NCBI GenBank assembly: GCA_020746835.1
Contig: JAGPNK010000017.1
Span: 496,001-560,000 of the forward strand
Reading direction: 5' to 3'
Length of the DNA: 64,000 nt
Origin: Stachybotrys elegans
Taxonomy: Eukaryota > Ascomycota > Sordariomycetes > Hypocreales > Stachybotryaceae
Below are positions 31,608 to 43,419 of this stretch, piece after piece; position 1 is the stretch's first letter, and each line of letters opens with the position of its first letter. The position numbers were made by a program, and so were the translations under genes. The notes beneath the pieces were generated by a model. It did no database searches. It saw nothing but the letters and a program-made list of their open reading frames with translations, and was not told the origin of the DNA.

Positions 31608-33034
31608 AGACGCGGCCTGCCACGCCTTCGCCGACTATATCCGTATAATATATCGGGATGCCGCTAGAATGAGAATCGCAGCCTTGAACAGGGAGGCTTC
31701 CTCCGCCTTCTAAAGCTGACGGGCGAGTCCGGCTCGGTGAAGCGCTTGTCAAGAATGCTGGTTCACAGCCCCTTGAGCAACCAGAGGAATAGGTAGCGCG
31801 GAGCTTCAAAGCACTGAGGCCAACAGGAGAGGTTCGTTCTCGCTCTCAGAAGGGGTGAATATGTGAAATGCAATTGAATGAGATAAGGGGAAGTAAAAGT
31901 TGGAGAAACAGAACAGGTCGTCGGTCCAAGTCCTGGAGTAGGATCTGGTTCTCTCGCCGAGCAGGATTCACCAGGTAATTGGCTCGCTTGGTCTGTATTA
32001 TGTTGATTCCGCTGGCTCTTCGCTGCTTTCTCTCTGGATTGGGATTGTCGCCGATGCTTCTGAGTTGAGCGAATAGAAGCATGGTCTTGTCAATTTATAT
32101 CAGTCTGCAGGAGGCTGGAGGACAAAAGGGTTTCTTTGATTGATCGTCATCCATTGTCCAATGGCATGCAATGTTTCAGCTTTAAGAAATGTCCACACAC
32201 AATCCTTTACCAAGTGACTGGTACGGATGCTGTTGAGAGCGGGGATCGGGGGGTTTTCCGAGAATTCAACTCCCCAGCCTCCTCCAGGACTTGTCGTATC
32301 GATTGATTCCATTCTTGCATCGCCAGCCTACTCAAGGCTTCGGCATCGCAGTGTCACTGGCCGACATGTCAGCACAGTGCCATGTGACGGGCCCGAGAAA
32401 TCAGGACAAGCCAAGAGGGATGGTGCTTGCGTGAATCCTGTCACACCGACTATCAGAAGGTTAGCTTCCTCCATCTCTTATTATATGCCCGCACTTCAGC
32501 AAGATGTATTGTAGAGCGGGTGCGCGCAGTAAGTAAAGGTAGAAATAGTGTATGCAAACCACGATGGTTATTCTCTTGCCCATAGGGCCAAAGAACAGAG
32601 TCAGACAATGAGGTCATCGTCAGATGAAATCACCCATTGTCCGGGGTCAGAGAACGCCGAGGCAGCAGCGGCAGCAGCGGCGGTAGCAAAAGCAAGTGTA
32701 TGCGGTCAGGAGACGACTGGCCACGTTCGTCAGCTCTAGCCCTCACCGTGTTCTGACAAGGCTGGCCGAAGGTGCGAAAGCAATGCGCCGAGGTCGCGAT
32801 GCCATCGCGATGCCGACGGAGGCTCAGACTGCGTGGGCATGTGACAGCTGTGCAGCAATATGTATGAGTCACAAGAAGAAGGTTTCAGGAGTCTGGTGAA
32901 GGAGAGATTTCATGGAAAAAGAGTCAAGAAAACTGTATTCATGTAGCCTTCTAAAAGGTATCTACACAGGGCGTCGTGGTTACGCGCTGCAAAAGGTATC
33001 TAGGAAATAAGTATAAGGAAGGTATCGACAGAGC
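31608..33034. other. Intergenic region upstream of GH35
   Basis: 1.4 kb. It includes the GH35 promoter at its left and the second copy of the dispersed repeat (32503-32720). The right end lies just past the 3' end of the ABC transporter gene. No gene can be supported. Confidence 0.5.
32503..32720 (+). repeat. Diverged dispersed repeat, copy 2
   Basis: Second copy of the repeat seen at 14741-14960, same orientation. Blocks in common include GGTGCGCGCAGT, CCAAAGAACAGAGTC, CAATGAGG, ATCGTCAGAT, TCAGAGAAC and GCAGCAGCGGCAGC. An apparent alanine-rich frame across it arises from the GCAGCG-type triplets. Confidence 0.55.
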
Positions 33035-36000
33035 CTACTGCGCCTTTTTCGATGTCTTGGTACGCAACTTCATCAAGACGTAGACCAACGCATACGAGCT
33101 GGCCACGAATCCCGCCACGATGCCCACGTCCCTCCACGCCACCGAGTAGCTGTCGAGGTTGACGGTGCGGAGGTAGTTGTCGCCCACGCTAAAGGCGCAG
33201 ACGCGGCACTCGCTGGTTGCCTCCGGGTTGACCAGGTTGGCAGGGTTGTGAAGACGCGGGTCGAGGTATGCCCTCAGATAGTCGCCGCAGGTGGTGTTGG
33301 CGGGAGGGTTGAAGACGGCAAACTCCTCGTCGCTGCAGTTGACGTCCTGGCCCGAGATGTTAAAGACGAGCATGCTGCCCATGAGGTAGTTGAAAGGGTT
33401 CAGCCAGTAGATCCAGTGGCGCCAGAAGGCCTGGATCTGGGCGTAGGGCACCAGGACTCCGCAGAAGCAGATGAGGATGCCAAGGATGATGGGGTTGACG
33501 AGCGAGGCAAAGACCTCGTTGGGCGCGTAGGCGGCGATGAACTGGCCGATGCCCGTGTAGAGGAACTCGTACAGGAGCATGACGAGGAACGTGCCGCCAG
33601 CGCGCTCCGTCGCCGTCGGCGAGTTGATGGTGTAGTACCAGCAGACAAAGTACAGCACGGCGCAGACGCACAGGTAGGGGACCTCGGACACAATCAGGGC
33701 CGTGACAAAGGCCACCCACGAGTACATCTTGGACTTCTTCTCGCGCGTCTCGAAGATGTCGCGGCGCTGGATGAAGAGCGGCTGCAGCTGGGCAATGACG
33801 CCGGGGGCGACGAAGATGAAGTTGAAGATGGCGAAGAGGCGCAGCTGCAGGTCCGCCACCGAGTTTCCAATGTCCCAGAAGGTGAAGCCGATGAAGAGCG
33901 CCGAGACAATGTGCAGGATGAGCTTGTTGTTGATGTAGTCGGTGTTGCGGTAGAGTGACACGTTCATCCTGTGCGTGACGAGCTTGATCTGCTCCATCAT
34001 GCTCGTGGCGAACTCGTGGCCGTCGTCCTGCGTGGCGGGAGGCTTGGCCGCTGCATCGTCAATGATGCGGTCCAGCTCCTGGCTGATGGCCTTGTGCTCG
34101 GGCGACGACTCCCAGACCTCGGCCCAGTCCCTGCCCTGAGACAGGACGCCAGAGACGACGTCGATCATGTGCTCGGCAGGGTTGGTGTTATCGGGGCAGG
34201 GGGCACCGTGGTGGCCAAAGTAGTCCTTGATGGTCTGCGCCTGCTCGCCAATATCGCCAAAGTAGACTGTTCGTCCGCCCTTTGCGAGCAGCAGCAGAGT
34301 GTCGAACTGGGCGAAGAGCTGGGCAGATGGCTGGTGGATAGTGACGAGGACGGCCTGGCCAACGGATGCGAGCTTGCGGAGGAAACGGACCGTGTTGTAG
34401 GCAGACTGCCCGTCGAGGCCAGAAGTAGGTTCGTCGAGGAAGATGAGGATGCTGGGCTTGGAAACGAGCTCGACGCCGATGGTGACACGCTTGCGCTGTT
34501 CGATGCTCAAGCCAGCGCCAACCTGGCCGATCAGGGTATCGGCAATGTCGTGGAGCTCTAGCAGATCAATAATGGTGTCGACATACTTGAGCTTCTCCTC
34601 GCGAGGGGTGTCACGGCTCTGACGGAGAAGAGCGGAGAATTCGAGGGCCTCGCGGACAGTCGCATACGGCTCGTGGACATCGAGCTGCTCACAGTAACCA
34701 GCGGACCGTTGGAAGGATACGGGAAGAGGACGTCCGTCTACCATGATGGAACCGCGGACAGTGCCCTCGGTCTTCCGCTGGGCCAGGACGTCGAGGAGGG
34801 TGGTTTTGCCAGCGCCAGAGGCACCCATCAGAGCGCCCAGAGTTCCCGGTTTGACCCAGCCCTGGACATTGTTGAGCAGCGTGCGGTCCCCATCGGGCGT
34901 CTTGACAGTGTAAGACAGATCCTTCCATGTGAATACGGACGTGTTCCGCACAAGCCCGGCATCTCCATTGGCCGTCTCGGTCAACGAGTTGCTGTCTTCA
35001 GTGTTGGTCTGGCCCGTCTTCTCGGTGGCCTGACCCTCTTCGTCTGCTTGGTGAGCAGGCTTCTGTAGCCGCGCCAGCTCACGAGGAATGACGAGACTGG
35101 GGCCGGTCTCGGAGGCTGTCTTCCAGTTGGAGGTTGACACGACGGTGATGAAGACGAACAGCGCCCACCAAGCCCAGAGGATTCCAATGTTTCTCCACAG
35201 AGCATCGTACGAGTATGAGAGAGAGTCGAGATAGTCGTCGCCGGTAACATAGGGCTGGTTCGGGACAACACCAGGCACTCCAGAGCAGGATTGGAATCTA
35301 GAGTCGGTGTACATGGGGCCGCTGGGGATCAAGTTCGGGCCAGCACAAGGGATGATCATGTCGTGGAACTCGTTGGACAAGAGAGCGTTGAATCCATAGG
35401 ACAGAGGGTTGATCCAGTAGATCCAGACGAACCACGGGTGCATGTCTGGCTCGGTAATCATGTAGCCAGCGTAGACGGCGCCCAGAGAGATGGCCAGGCC
35501 AGAGACCTTACTGGCTGCATCGAATGTGCTGAAGGCAGCACCGGTGGCTCGGAAGAGAGCAGTCATACACTACACCATATATTGTCAGTCTACATGCCTC
35601 TTCGTCAACCCGTGGGAGGGACTTACCATGGTGGCAGAGAAGACAATGAACCAGAAGATGAAGAAGTGGGCAACCTCGTTCTGCAACTGGGCCATAAAGT
35701 ACGTGACAACAGTAAAGATGGAGACCTGCAACAGCAGCAGGGGGATATCAGCGGCAATCTGCGCAATGCAAAACGCCGACGGGTGGTAGAAGGCAAACGA
35801 CTTGTGCTTGAGCAGCACGGGGCGGCCGGTGAAGGAGTCGGTCACCTCGGACATGGCCATGAGGGTGTTGAAGAGCAGCGCAAAGAAGCACGCGCCAGCC
35901 TTGATGAAGATGCCGCTCGTGTCCTCGGGCGCGTCGTAAAACAGCGACCCGGCAATCACGGCCATGACCAGAGAGCCAAACTGCTTGATGGCGAAGGTCG

Positions 36001-37385
36001 CCTTGTCACCCCAGATGATCTCGTACTGCCGGATCACGCAGGCGCGCACCTGCGCCGCGAACCCGACCGTCATGGGGCTCTTCTGAGACACGCCGTCGTG
36101 CTTCTGCACCCTGACGCTCTCGCAGAAGTCCTCCGTCTTCTTCTTGGCCTCGGCCGTCTCGTGGTAGCCCGCCTCGGCCTGCATCGCCTGGCGGATCGAC
36201 GACTTTTCGTACTGTGCGAGGAGTTGTGTTGCGTTGCGCGGAAACGTGGTTTGGGCATCCTCGCGGACCTTGCGCTCCGAGGGTACCGTCACGCCCGTCA
36301 GGAAATCGGCAACGTTGGCGCCCTCGGCGCACACGAAGCCCAAGTCCTCCATAAAGGGGCGGGCTTCCTTGACGGGGCCATAGAAAATTTGCTTGCCTTC
36401 GTCGAGGACGAGGACCTTGTCGAAGAGGTCGTAGATGCCGTTTCCTGCTTGGTAGACGGTCACAATGGATGTCAGGCCCAGGACGTCAGACATGGCTCGG
36501 ATGGCCTTGGTGTATTCGAGGGCACTGTCTTGTCAGTTCAACGTCATGATGGGGGGAACTGTCATGATGTACATACGTGCTGGCGTCGAGACCACGGGTT
36601 GGATTGTCCCAGCAAAATATGGATCCCCTGCTGGCCAGGCATTCAATCAGAGACACACGCTTCCTCTCTCCACCAGAGACACCTCGTGTAAAGGCGTCGC
36701 CAACTTTGGTGCTGTGAGTATGCGTGATGCCCATCGACTCCATGAGAAAATCGCGAGTCCTGACACGCCAGTCCTCCTCGGAGGTGATGCCGTTGGGCAG
36801 CCGTGCTGGAATCTTGAGCCGTGTTGCAAAATCCATCGTCTGCTGCACGGTGAGAGCAGGGAAATGAATCTCCTCCTCGGTGTTCATGACAATCTGATCG
36901 CGGTATCTGCCGGCCTCGGAGGCGGAAAGGGAGCCGTAGAAGACATCACCACTGACTTCCCTATAACCCCTCCGCTTGTTGGCCAGCATGTTGAGTAAGG
37001 TGGTGCATCCTGAGCCAGGACGGCCCAGGACAAGGAGCATCTCTCCAGGCTTGACGCAGCCATAGCTGTTGTCAAGGATGGTCCGCAGAGGGGGCTTGCG
37101 GCGGGACTCTAGTATAAGCTTAGGAATATTCAGCTGCGATACGATGTTCTCGTGGATGGCCGCCTCGGAGCTCTGCACCCTGACACTAAGGTCCTTCCAG
37201 GTAATGCCGAGCTCCCGGCGGGGAATACCGGCATCGCGCTCGCACTGGTCTGACTCGACGAGGTTCTGCGTGAGTGCCCACGGGTTGTTGTTATTGTTAT
37301 TGCTTTTGGTGTCGGTGGCGGCGGAGCGGTCCTTTTCCGGGCTGCTCCCATTGCCGCTCAGCGTTCTCACACTCTCGGATCCCAT
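33035..37385 (-). CDS. PDR/ABCG full-size ABC transporter
   Basis: Three exons, 37385-36577, 36524-35627 and 35569-33035, give 1413 residues in the (NBD-TMD)2 order of the pleiotropic drug resistance family. NBD1 has the degenerate Walker [12 protein letters not shown] (C for K, normal for PDR), signature [11 protein letters not shown] and Walker [16 protein letters not shown]2 has Walker [12 protein letters not shown], the PDR-type signature [12 protein letters not shown] and Walker [13 protein letters not shown]. Each is followed by about six membrane helices. It exports hydrophobic compounds across the plasma membrane, and resembles the BFR1/AtrF-type group. The open frame runs 198 nt upstream of the chosen ATG, but that part looks like leader sequence. 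Substrate unknown; plant phenolics or antifungals are typical for relatives. Confidence 0.93.
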
Positions 37386-39834
37386 AACGATGAGACGTCT
37401 CTTGGGAGACGGGAGTTGGCACCGTAGTAGGAATCTCTGGCTGGTTTGGGGTTGACCGGTATAAGTGAGATAAAGGAGCGACTTGGTGGTGGGATATAAA
37501 CGAGGACGCCAGAAAATTCCTGGTGAAAATATCCGGTATATAGCTTCCGACCATGTGTGCCGGGCAACCTTGTTTACAGCCAACGTCAGTCAATCAGGGA
37601 TTTCACCCAGATACCGGCAGACACGTACGTGAGATTATGTTTCTGGCGGTCCTGTCGGGGAGGAGACGTTCTAGACACGCATGAGTGCTTCAAAGAGCCC
37701 ACACTTGCCTGGGCAGAAAACAGTCGTCCTATATGTGGTCTGAAGCATGCCACACTCCCTCTCGAGGGGAGAGGGAGCAAATGGGGAGAGCGAAAACGCA
37801 CCACAAAGTCCGCACGCCCACGTGCGGATGGCACCGCGACCCCGAGAGGCCGAAGAACGCCCATATCCTATCCAGTGATGGCCAACATTCGAGGTTCCTT
37901 GAGTGGGTTCCCGTCCCTCTTCTCACCACCTTGGCGCGAGTGTCTTTGATTCGCACTGGAATGCAGACTAGTAGTTTTCCAGACATACGACACGCCCCCT
38001 CCCCCTTTCCCCTTGTAAAGGAAAGCCTGTAGTATTGGCTCCGGGCACAGACACTGGCGGCACGGTGCAGGCCAGAAGTTGTCAAGCAAGATTTAAGAAA
38101 TGATGCAAAAAGCCTGCATGCTCCATGCGGACAGCCGGCGCGGCGGTCGGGGGCTTCTTCTTTGCCGAGAGCGGCGGGCCAGCACGGCGCCAAGACGGCA
38201 CGCTGGGTGGTGTCTTCAGCTGAAAGACGATAAAAGCCAGGTGGGAGACATCATGTGTAACGTAACGCTGTTGGCTGCCGCATCAGCTTACTAGTTCTGT
38301 CAACTCGTTGGCAGAGGGCATCAGCATGGTGCTGTCTGCTGTTGGCATCTGTCAGCAAATGCCCTCAATACCTGTCTGAAGTGCTTGATAGACACTTGGA
38401 TAAGACATACCTATCTCAACTTTAGAGGGGGGGCTTGCTAATTTAGAGCCACCATCCCTCGAATATAAAACATCAAGAGAGGCCAAATGTGAGGGGCAAC
38501 CCGCGAGGGCGCCAGCATCGGGGTTGCTGTGCGATGGCGGACGTGGGGCCCAAGATTTGAGACATTGCCGTCACGATGCGAAGTAATGCATCGTCCCTGG
38601 AGACGAGGTCGACCCGTCACTTGGCGAACGCCCAGAGCTGGTGCTGGAATGGTCTGCTGCCCTACCCATCTCGTAAAGGTTTGTATCCGCCCCTACTCGT
38701 ATACCGATAAAAGCATATTCTTCCTTCTCCTTTTCTGGTAGCTCCTTTCCTAGTACAAGGCGCCTAGCTTGATGGTGCTTGATGCTGTGCGGAGGGGACG
38801 AAACAGACAGGTCATTCCCGCGCTGGCGTGGACAAGTCAGGAGTGTGATGGGCGCGCCACGGCGGAGAGGGACCTCGGTCGTACAGCATAAACTCCGCCG
38901 GCTCACGGCATTTGCGACGGGGGTTGTTTTGAGTCAAATGCCGGATCCAACGGCGATGGGTAAAGACAACGGTGTGCGCATAGCAAGTCTTTGGTCACAT
39001 TTATTGGACGATGGAGGAAAGAAGCAAAAACACCCTCCCCCCGTCTCCCATCACGTGTCTCTCGTGACATGGCCTGTCGGCGGGAAGAATTTCTGTCCGC
39101 AGCCATCATGTCTGTCCAACAGAAGCAGTGCACCGTTACGTGAAGGCTGCTCTGGACATGCAGGGAAAGAATGGCTTTCAAGATCTTGATGCCTTTATAA
39201 TTAACTGTTGCTTGCACCGGAAGCGACATGGTAACCCGTATTGTGACGAAGCTGGCTAGCCTGGCATTGCTCCGACTCTATGGAATAATCTTCTCTACTA
39301 CGTTGTATCGGGTCTGGTCTGCGACAGGCCGCAGATGAAGAGCTCGCACTGTTACTGCGTTAGGTTTGCTTATTCCAGCGGTATCCATGATGACAAGAAA
39401 GCTGCCGCCAATGACGCTGTATACATATTTACACCGTATTCCCACCGTCGTCTAACTTTGCGAGCTACCACTTGGCTGCCACGATGTGTGTGATGGCACA
39501 GCGGAGAGAGCCATGGTAAGAATGTCTCATGAATGGACGCTGTCGCATTCGACCATCATACTGACATGCACCATCAATCTCGATTATGCAGGGCTTTTAG
39601 TTGTCTCTGGGTGTGCATATAATGAATGACCTGTCTTTTGCAGAAATAATAAGAGTCCATCGAAGTCAGTAAAAACCGGGTTTGTCACCGGGCTTGTAAG
39701 TGTAAGCCCCTCAAAAAAGAAAAGGAAGCAGAAAGAAAAAGCAACAGTAAAAACAGCGGCTTCAGTGTATCTCACGCAATAATTAGCATTCCAATCACTC
39801 AAATCCACCACCAAACGGAGCAAAAAATAAACCA
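37386..39834. other. Long intergenic region, no gene seen
   Basis: 2.4 kb after the transporter start. The first 200 nt are its promoter/leader. Several overlapping frames of 60-155 codons occur on both strands (for example around 37557-38193 and 38571-39189) with no domain signature, start context or splice structure. I support no gene here. Confidence 0.45.
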
Positions 39835-39927
39835 TGCGACAACTGTGGATTGAACACAGGACTTTCAGATTTCAAAGATTGAAGTTATAGCTTCAGTCTG
39901 ACACTCTCCCAGCTGAGTTATTATCGC
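39835..39927 (-). tRNA. tRNA-Phe(GAA), copy 1, with intron
   Basis: Minus strand, 93 nt. Acceptor stem GCGATAA pairs with TTGTCGC (one G-U). D-stem ACTC/GAGT, anticodon stem TCAGA/TCTGA, loop CTGAAGA with anticodon GAA, T-stem CTGTG/CACAG around TTCAATC. A 20-nt intron follows G37 and contains CTTC complementary to the anticodon, as known for eukaryotic pre-tRNA-Phe. A run of T follows downstream as a Pol III terminator. Confidence 0.88.
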
Positions 39928-40033
39928 TGATTGGTGGAGGCAGAGGCTATACGGCATATCAGGACGATGCCCCTCCACGCACCACAAAAAATAAACAAAG
40001 AAATCACAACCCAAAAAGACAAAGAAAGAACAA

Positions 40034-40124
40034 TGCGACAACTGTGGATTGAACACAGGACTTTCAGATTTCGAGATTGAAGTTTGACTTCAGTCTGACA
40101 CTCTCCCAGCTGAGTTATTATCGC
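40034..40124 (-). tRNA. tRNA-Phe(GAA), copy 2, with intron
   Basis: Minus strand, 91 nt, same mature sequence as copy 1 with an 18-nt intron of different sequence. Anticodon GAA, T-stem CTGTG/CACAG. The nearest T-run downstream is interrupted, so termination may occur a little farther on. Confidence 0.87.
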
Positions 40125-40222
40125 TTGTTGTTGTGGGCAGACGATATGCGGCTCATATGTGCAGTCATCGTCGTGGTGGGGGAAAATGGGAAAAATTGGC
40201 GCTGCGGGCAAAAAAAGCAACT

Positions 40223-40314
40223 TGCGACAACTGCGGATTGAACGCAGGACTTTCAGATTTCAAAGATTGAAGTTTGACTTCAGTCTGACACTCTCCCAAC
40301 TGAGTTATTATCGC
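40223..40314 (-). tRNA. tRNA-Phe(GAA), copy 3, with intron
   Basis: Minus strand, 92 nt. The T-stem is CTGCG/CGCAG instead of CTGTG/CACAG in the other copies: a compensatory change on both strands of the stem, which is good evidence of selection for structure. One base in the D-loop also differs. The 19-nt intron again carries CTTC opposite the anticodon. A run of seven T lies just downstream. Confidence 0.88.
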
Positions 40315-41908
40315 GCTGTGTCTGTCGGCAAGATATTGCCGTACATGTTGCTCAACACGACTGGTAGCCTGTTCCCTCTGCTCTCTTCAACACCACACAC
40401 ACCCCATATCCGTACCTCTCTCCGACTTCTGCCTTGTCACTTGGTAACAGTTTTCCCAGTACGTCCGAGCAATATTTCGGCATATAACAAATGAGCCAGC
40501 ACCTGGTTGTACAAACTCCCCGGCATCCAGGCACTGTAATACATCCCTCCCGCCCGCAGCTCTTACGCCTCCGCAAACACAATAAGCCCGAAACATTACC
40601 AAGCCCTCTGTCTAGCATCACGTCTCTCCCGGCCCATGTTGCCGTGGCAGCCTACACATGTAATCTCGCAACGAACCCGCCAGCCTCCGTCACACGCTTG
40701 ACTCACACGGACATGCATGCCTCTTCACTTGAATCAGTCACACGACCCATTCTCCTCCAACTCATCAGATAACTCCAAAAATAAAGGAAGAAAAAAAGCA
40801 ATGCGAGCGATACAGCACCCTATCGGCCCGCCGCAACACCCCGATCCTGTCCAACGTCCGCACTTCCTGATCGCCGGAAGACATGCATCAGCTCGAAGAT
40901 AGTAGAAGAGGCAATTATTCTGGCCCCAGCGAGGCGCTCGGTTCGGGAAACTGAGATACTCCGGGCGATTCGCCTCCCACGCCACGTAGCATGTCCATCT
41001 CAAATTCTAGAACCGCCAAGACACCCCTTTCTCTCTCTCTCTCTCTCTATCTATTTCTTCCCCAGAGACTAACCACACCAAGCACAAGAGCCGCCGGGCC
41101 GTGGGCCGAAAAGTGCGAGCTACGAGTCATGGGACTGCGTGCCTCGCTCTGATCCCGTCTTTTCCCATATGTGTCTAGTTCTCAATCAGAGTCTAGGTCT
41201 TGATACCCGGTCAGCGTTGATCTATCCCTGTCTCCAAACTCCAGATGACTGAGATCCAGCGGGGAGCGGCTACATGGAGCGATGCAAGCATGTGTGACTG
41301 GATTGCAGCACCACGGCAATCGCGTGAATAATCCTGCCGAGGTATCATATATCTGCCATGTCCGGGTCGGTTCGTGGAACCTCAACCCTCCACAACACGT
41401 CGTATCGGCTGCGCAAAACATAAACCACAAGTCCCGTCTTGATGTGACATCTTAGGATCGTCACCCCAAGGTCGCGTGGCCTGACAGGGATAACGGAACA
41501 TGCGGATGCATCCCCGCACCAGCTTGCTGGTACGCTTTGGACCAGACTCTGTATAAATACCCTTTCTCCATAATCGCTACCCCTCTCGGGCCTGCCAAAC
41601 TCTACTTGGACGTCTGCTCTTCCTTGAGCGTCAAAGCTTTGGTTTTGATCAAATCTGTCAAGTCTAGGCAGGTCTATTGTCTGTCTATTTACACATTCAT
41701 CTGGCTCCGTCGATCCTGGACACTACATCCACCGACTTTGGCCACACTGGTCTGGCTATCCCGCTGTGCCAAGACATGGCAGTCGGAGCCTTGTGACAAT
41801 GACTCCTTGATGGTCATGATAGCAAATTCCCACGCGTGTTCATTAACTCCGTCCCATACTAACCAAGCTGCAAAATTATTTTCCTCTTCCACCCCGCGCC
41901 TGCCCCCT
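40315..41908. other. Intergenic region between tRNA cluster and desaturase
   Basis: 1.6 kb with a CT dinucleotide tract (41030-41049). Open frames of 60-110 codons appear on both strands without support. A frame at 41537-42322 runs into the desaturase 3' end on the opposite strand and is a shadow. Confidence 0.45.
41030..41049. repeat. CT dinucleotide microsatellite
   Basis: About nine CT units. No gene overlaps it. Confidence 0.85.
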
Positions 41909-43419
41909 TTACTCGCCCTTGAGGACGGCGGGCTTGGTGCCGAGGCCGTTGCGGTTGCGGAAGAACAGAATGTGCTTGCCGGCACCCTCGGCCTCGCTGC
42001 TGGGCTCGACCCACTGGCACATGCGAGCGCTCTTCCAGAGAGCACCGATGAAGCCCCAGAACCCTCCCTTGGTGTCAGACTTGTAGTGCTGGCCCATGAT
42101 GGGGCGGATGGCATCGGTGGCCTCATCGGCGTTGTAGAAGGGGATGCTGCTAATGTAGTGGTGCAGGACGTGCGTCTCGACAATGCCGTGGAGAAGCTGG
42201 CGACCAATGAAGCCCATCTCGCGGTCAATGGTAGCGGCGGCTCCGCGGACAAAGTTCCACTCCTCGCCGTGGTAGTGGGGGAGAGAGGGGTCGGTGTGCT
42301 GGAGGAAGGTGATGGCAACTAAAAACACACAGACGGTTAGCGATTGGTTCCACCGGCAAGCCCAACTTCACGGGGCCAAGGCGACATACCGAGCCAGTGG
42401 TTGACCCAGAGGTACGGAACACCGTACCAGATGGCCATGTTGTACCAGCCAAAGGTCTTGCTGAGGTAGACGATGGAGCCGATGGTCAGAGCGATACCGA
42501 TGTCGCTGAGGACGATGGCCATGGCATCACGGTTCTCGTACAGTGGGCTGCGGGGGTCGAAGTGGTTGACACCGCCGCCGAATCCGTTCTTCTTGCCCTT
42601 GCCACGGCCCTCGCGCTGGCGCTCGTGGTAGTTGTGGCCGGTGACGTTGGTCATGATGTAGTTGGGCCAGCCAACCAGCTGCTGGAGGATGAGCATGATG
42701 AGGGTGACGGCAGGAGTCTCCTCGGCGAGCTCAGTGAGCTCGTGGGTCAGGCGGCCAAGGCGGGTGGCGTGCTCCTCGCGCGTTCGGGGAACGAAGACCA
42801 TGTCACGCTCCATGTGGCCAGTGGCCTTGTGGTGCTTGGAGTGGGACAGCTTCCAGCTGAAGTAGGGGACGAGGAGAGCAGAGTGCAGGACCCAGCCGGT
42901 GATGTCGTTGATGAAGGTGGAGTCGGAGAAGGCGCCGTGGCCGCACTCGTGGGCGATGACCCAGATACCGGTGCCGAAAAGGCCCTGGAGAACCGTGTAG
43001 ACGGCCCACAGACCAGCGCGGAGGGGCATCGAGGGGATGTTGTCGGGGGTGACATAGTTGTGGAAGAGGTAGAAGGTGGTGGCGAGGCAGGCCAGATCCC
43101 TCAGGATGTACGAATAGCCCTTGAGGGCCGAACGCTCGAAGCAGTGCTTGGGAATGGCGTCGCGAATGTCCTTGATGGTGAAGTCGGGAGGGACAAACTC
43201 GTTGCCATAGGTGTCGACCAGACGGCCATAGTTGGCCTTGGCGGCACCAACGTCGACCTCGGAGAGGGACGACAGAGAGGTGGACGAGGCAGAGGGGCGA
43301 GGGGAGTCGGAGGGAGAGACGGCAGCCGAGGATTCAGAATCGGTGACCGTGTTGGAGGTGGCAGTCCTGCGCACAGCACGAGGCTTGGGGACAGCCGAGG
43401 CAGAGGCGGTGGCAGCCAT
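41909..43419 (-). CDS. Delta-12 oleate desaturase (FAD2-type)
   Basis: Two exons, 43419-42390 and 42318-41909, give 479 residues. The three histidine boxes of membrane fatty acid desaturases are present: HECGH, HSKHH and HVLHH (in VETHVLHHYISS). Hydrophobic membrane spans lie between them, and an 80-residue serine-rich N-terminus precedes the catalytic core. The final HVLHH box follows the glutamine/valine-type context of delta-12 enzymes that convert oleate to linoleate in the endoplasmic reticulum. The gene has a strongly pyrimidine-rich leader/promoter on its coding strand (about 43430-43730), as in highly expressed fungal genes. A delta-15 or bifunctional activity cannot be excluded from sequence alone. 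Confidence 0.92.

Noticed and set aside
35291..36691. 466-codon plus-strand frame opposite the ABC transporter
   Set aside because: It lies wholly over conserved transporter exons and an intron, with no recognisable motif.
39835..40314. Three spaced near-identical repeats, CRISPR-like at first sight
   Set aside because: Each folds as a full tRNA-Phe with intron and paired stems; spacing and unit length do not fit a CRISPR array.
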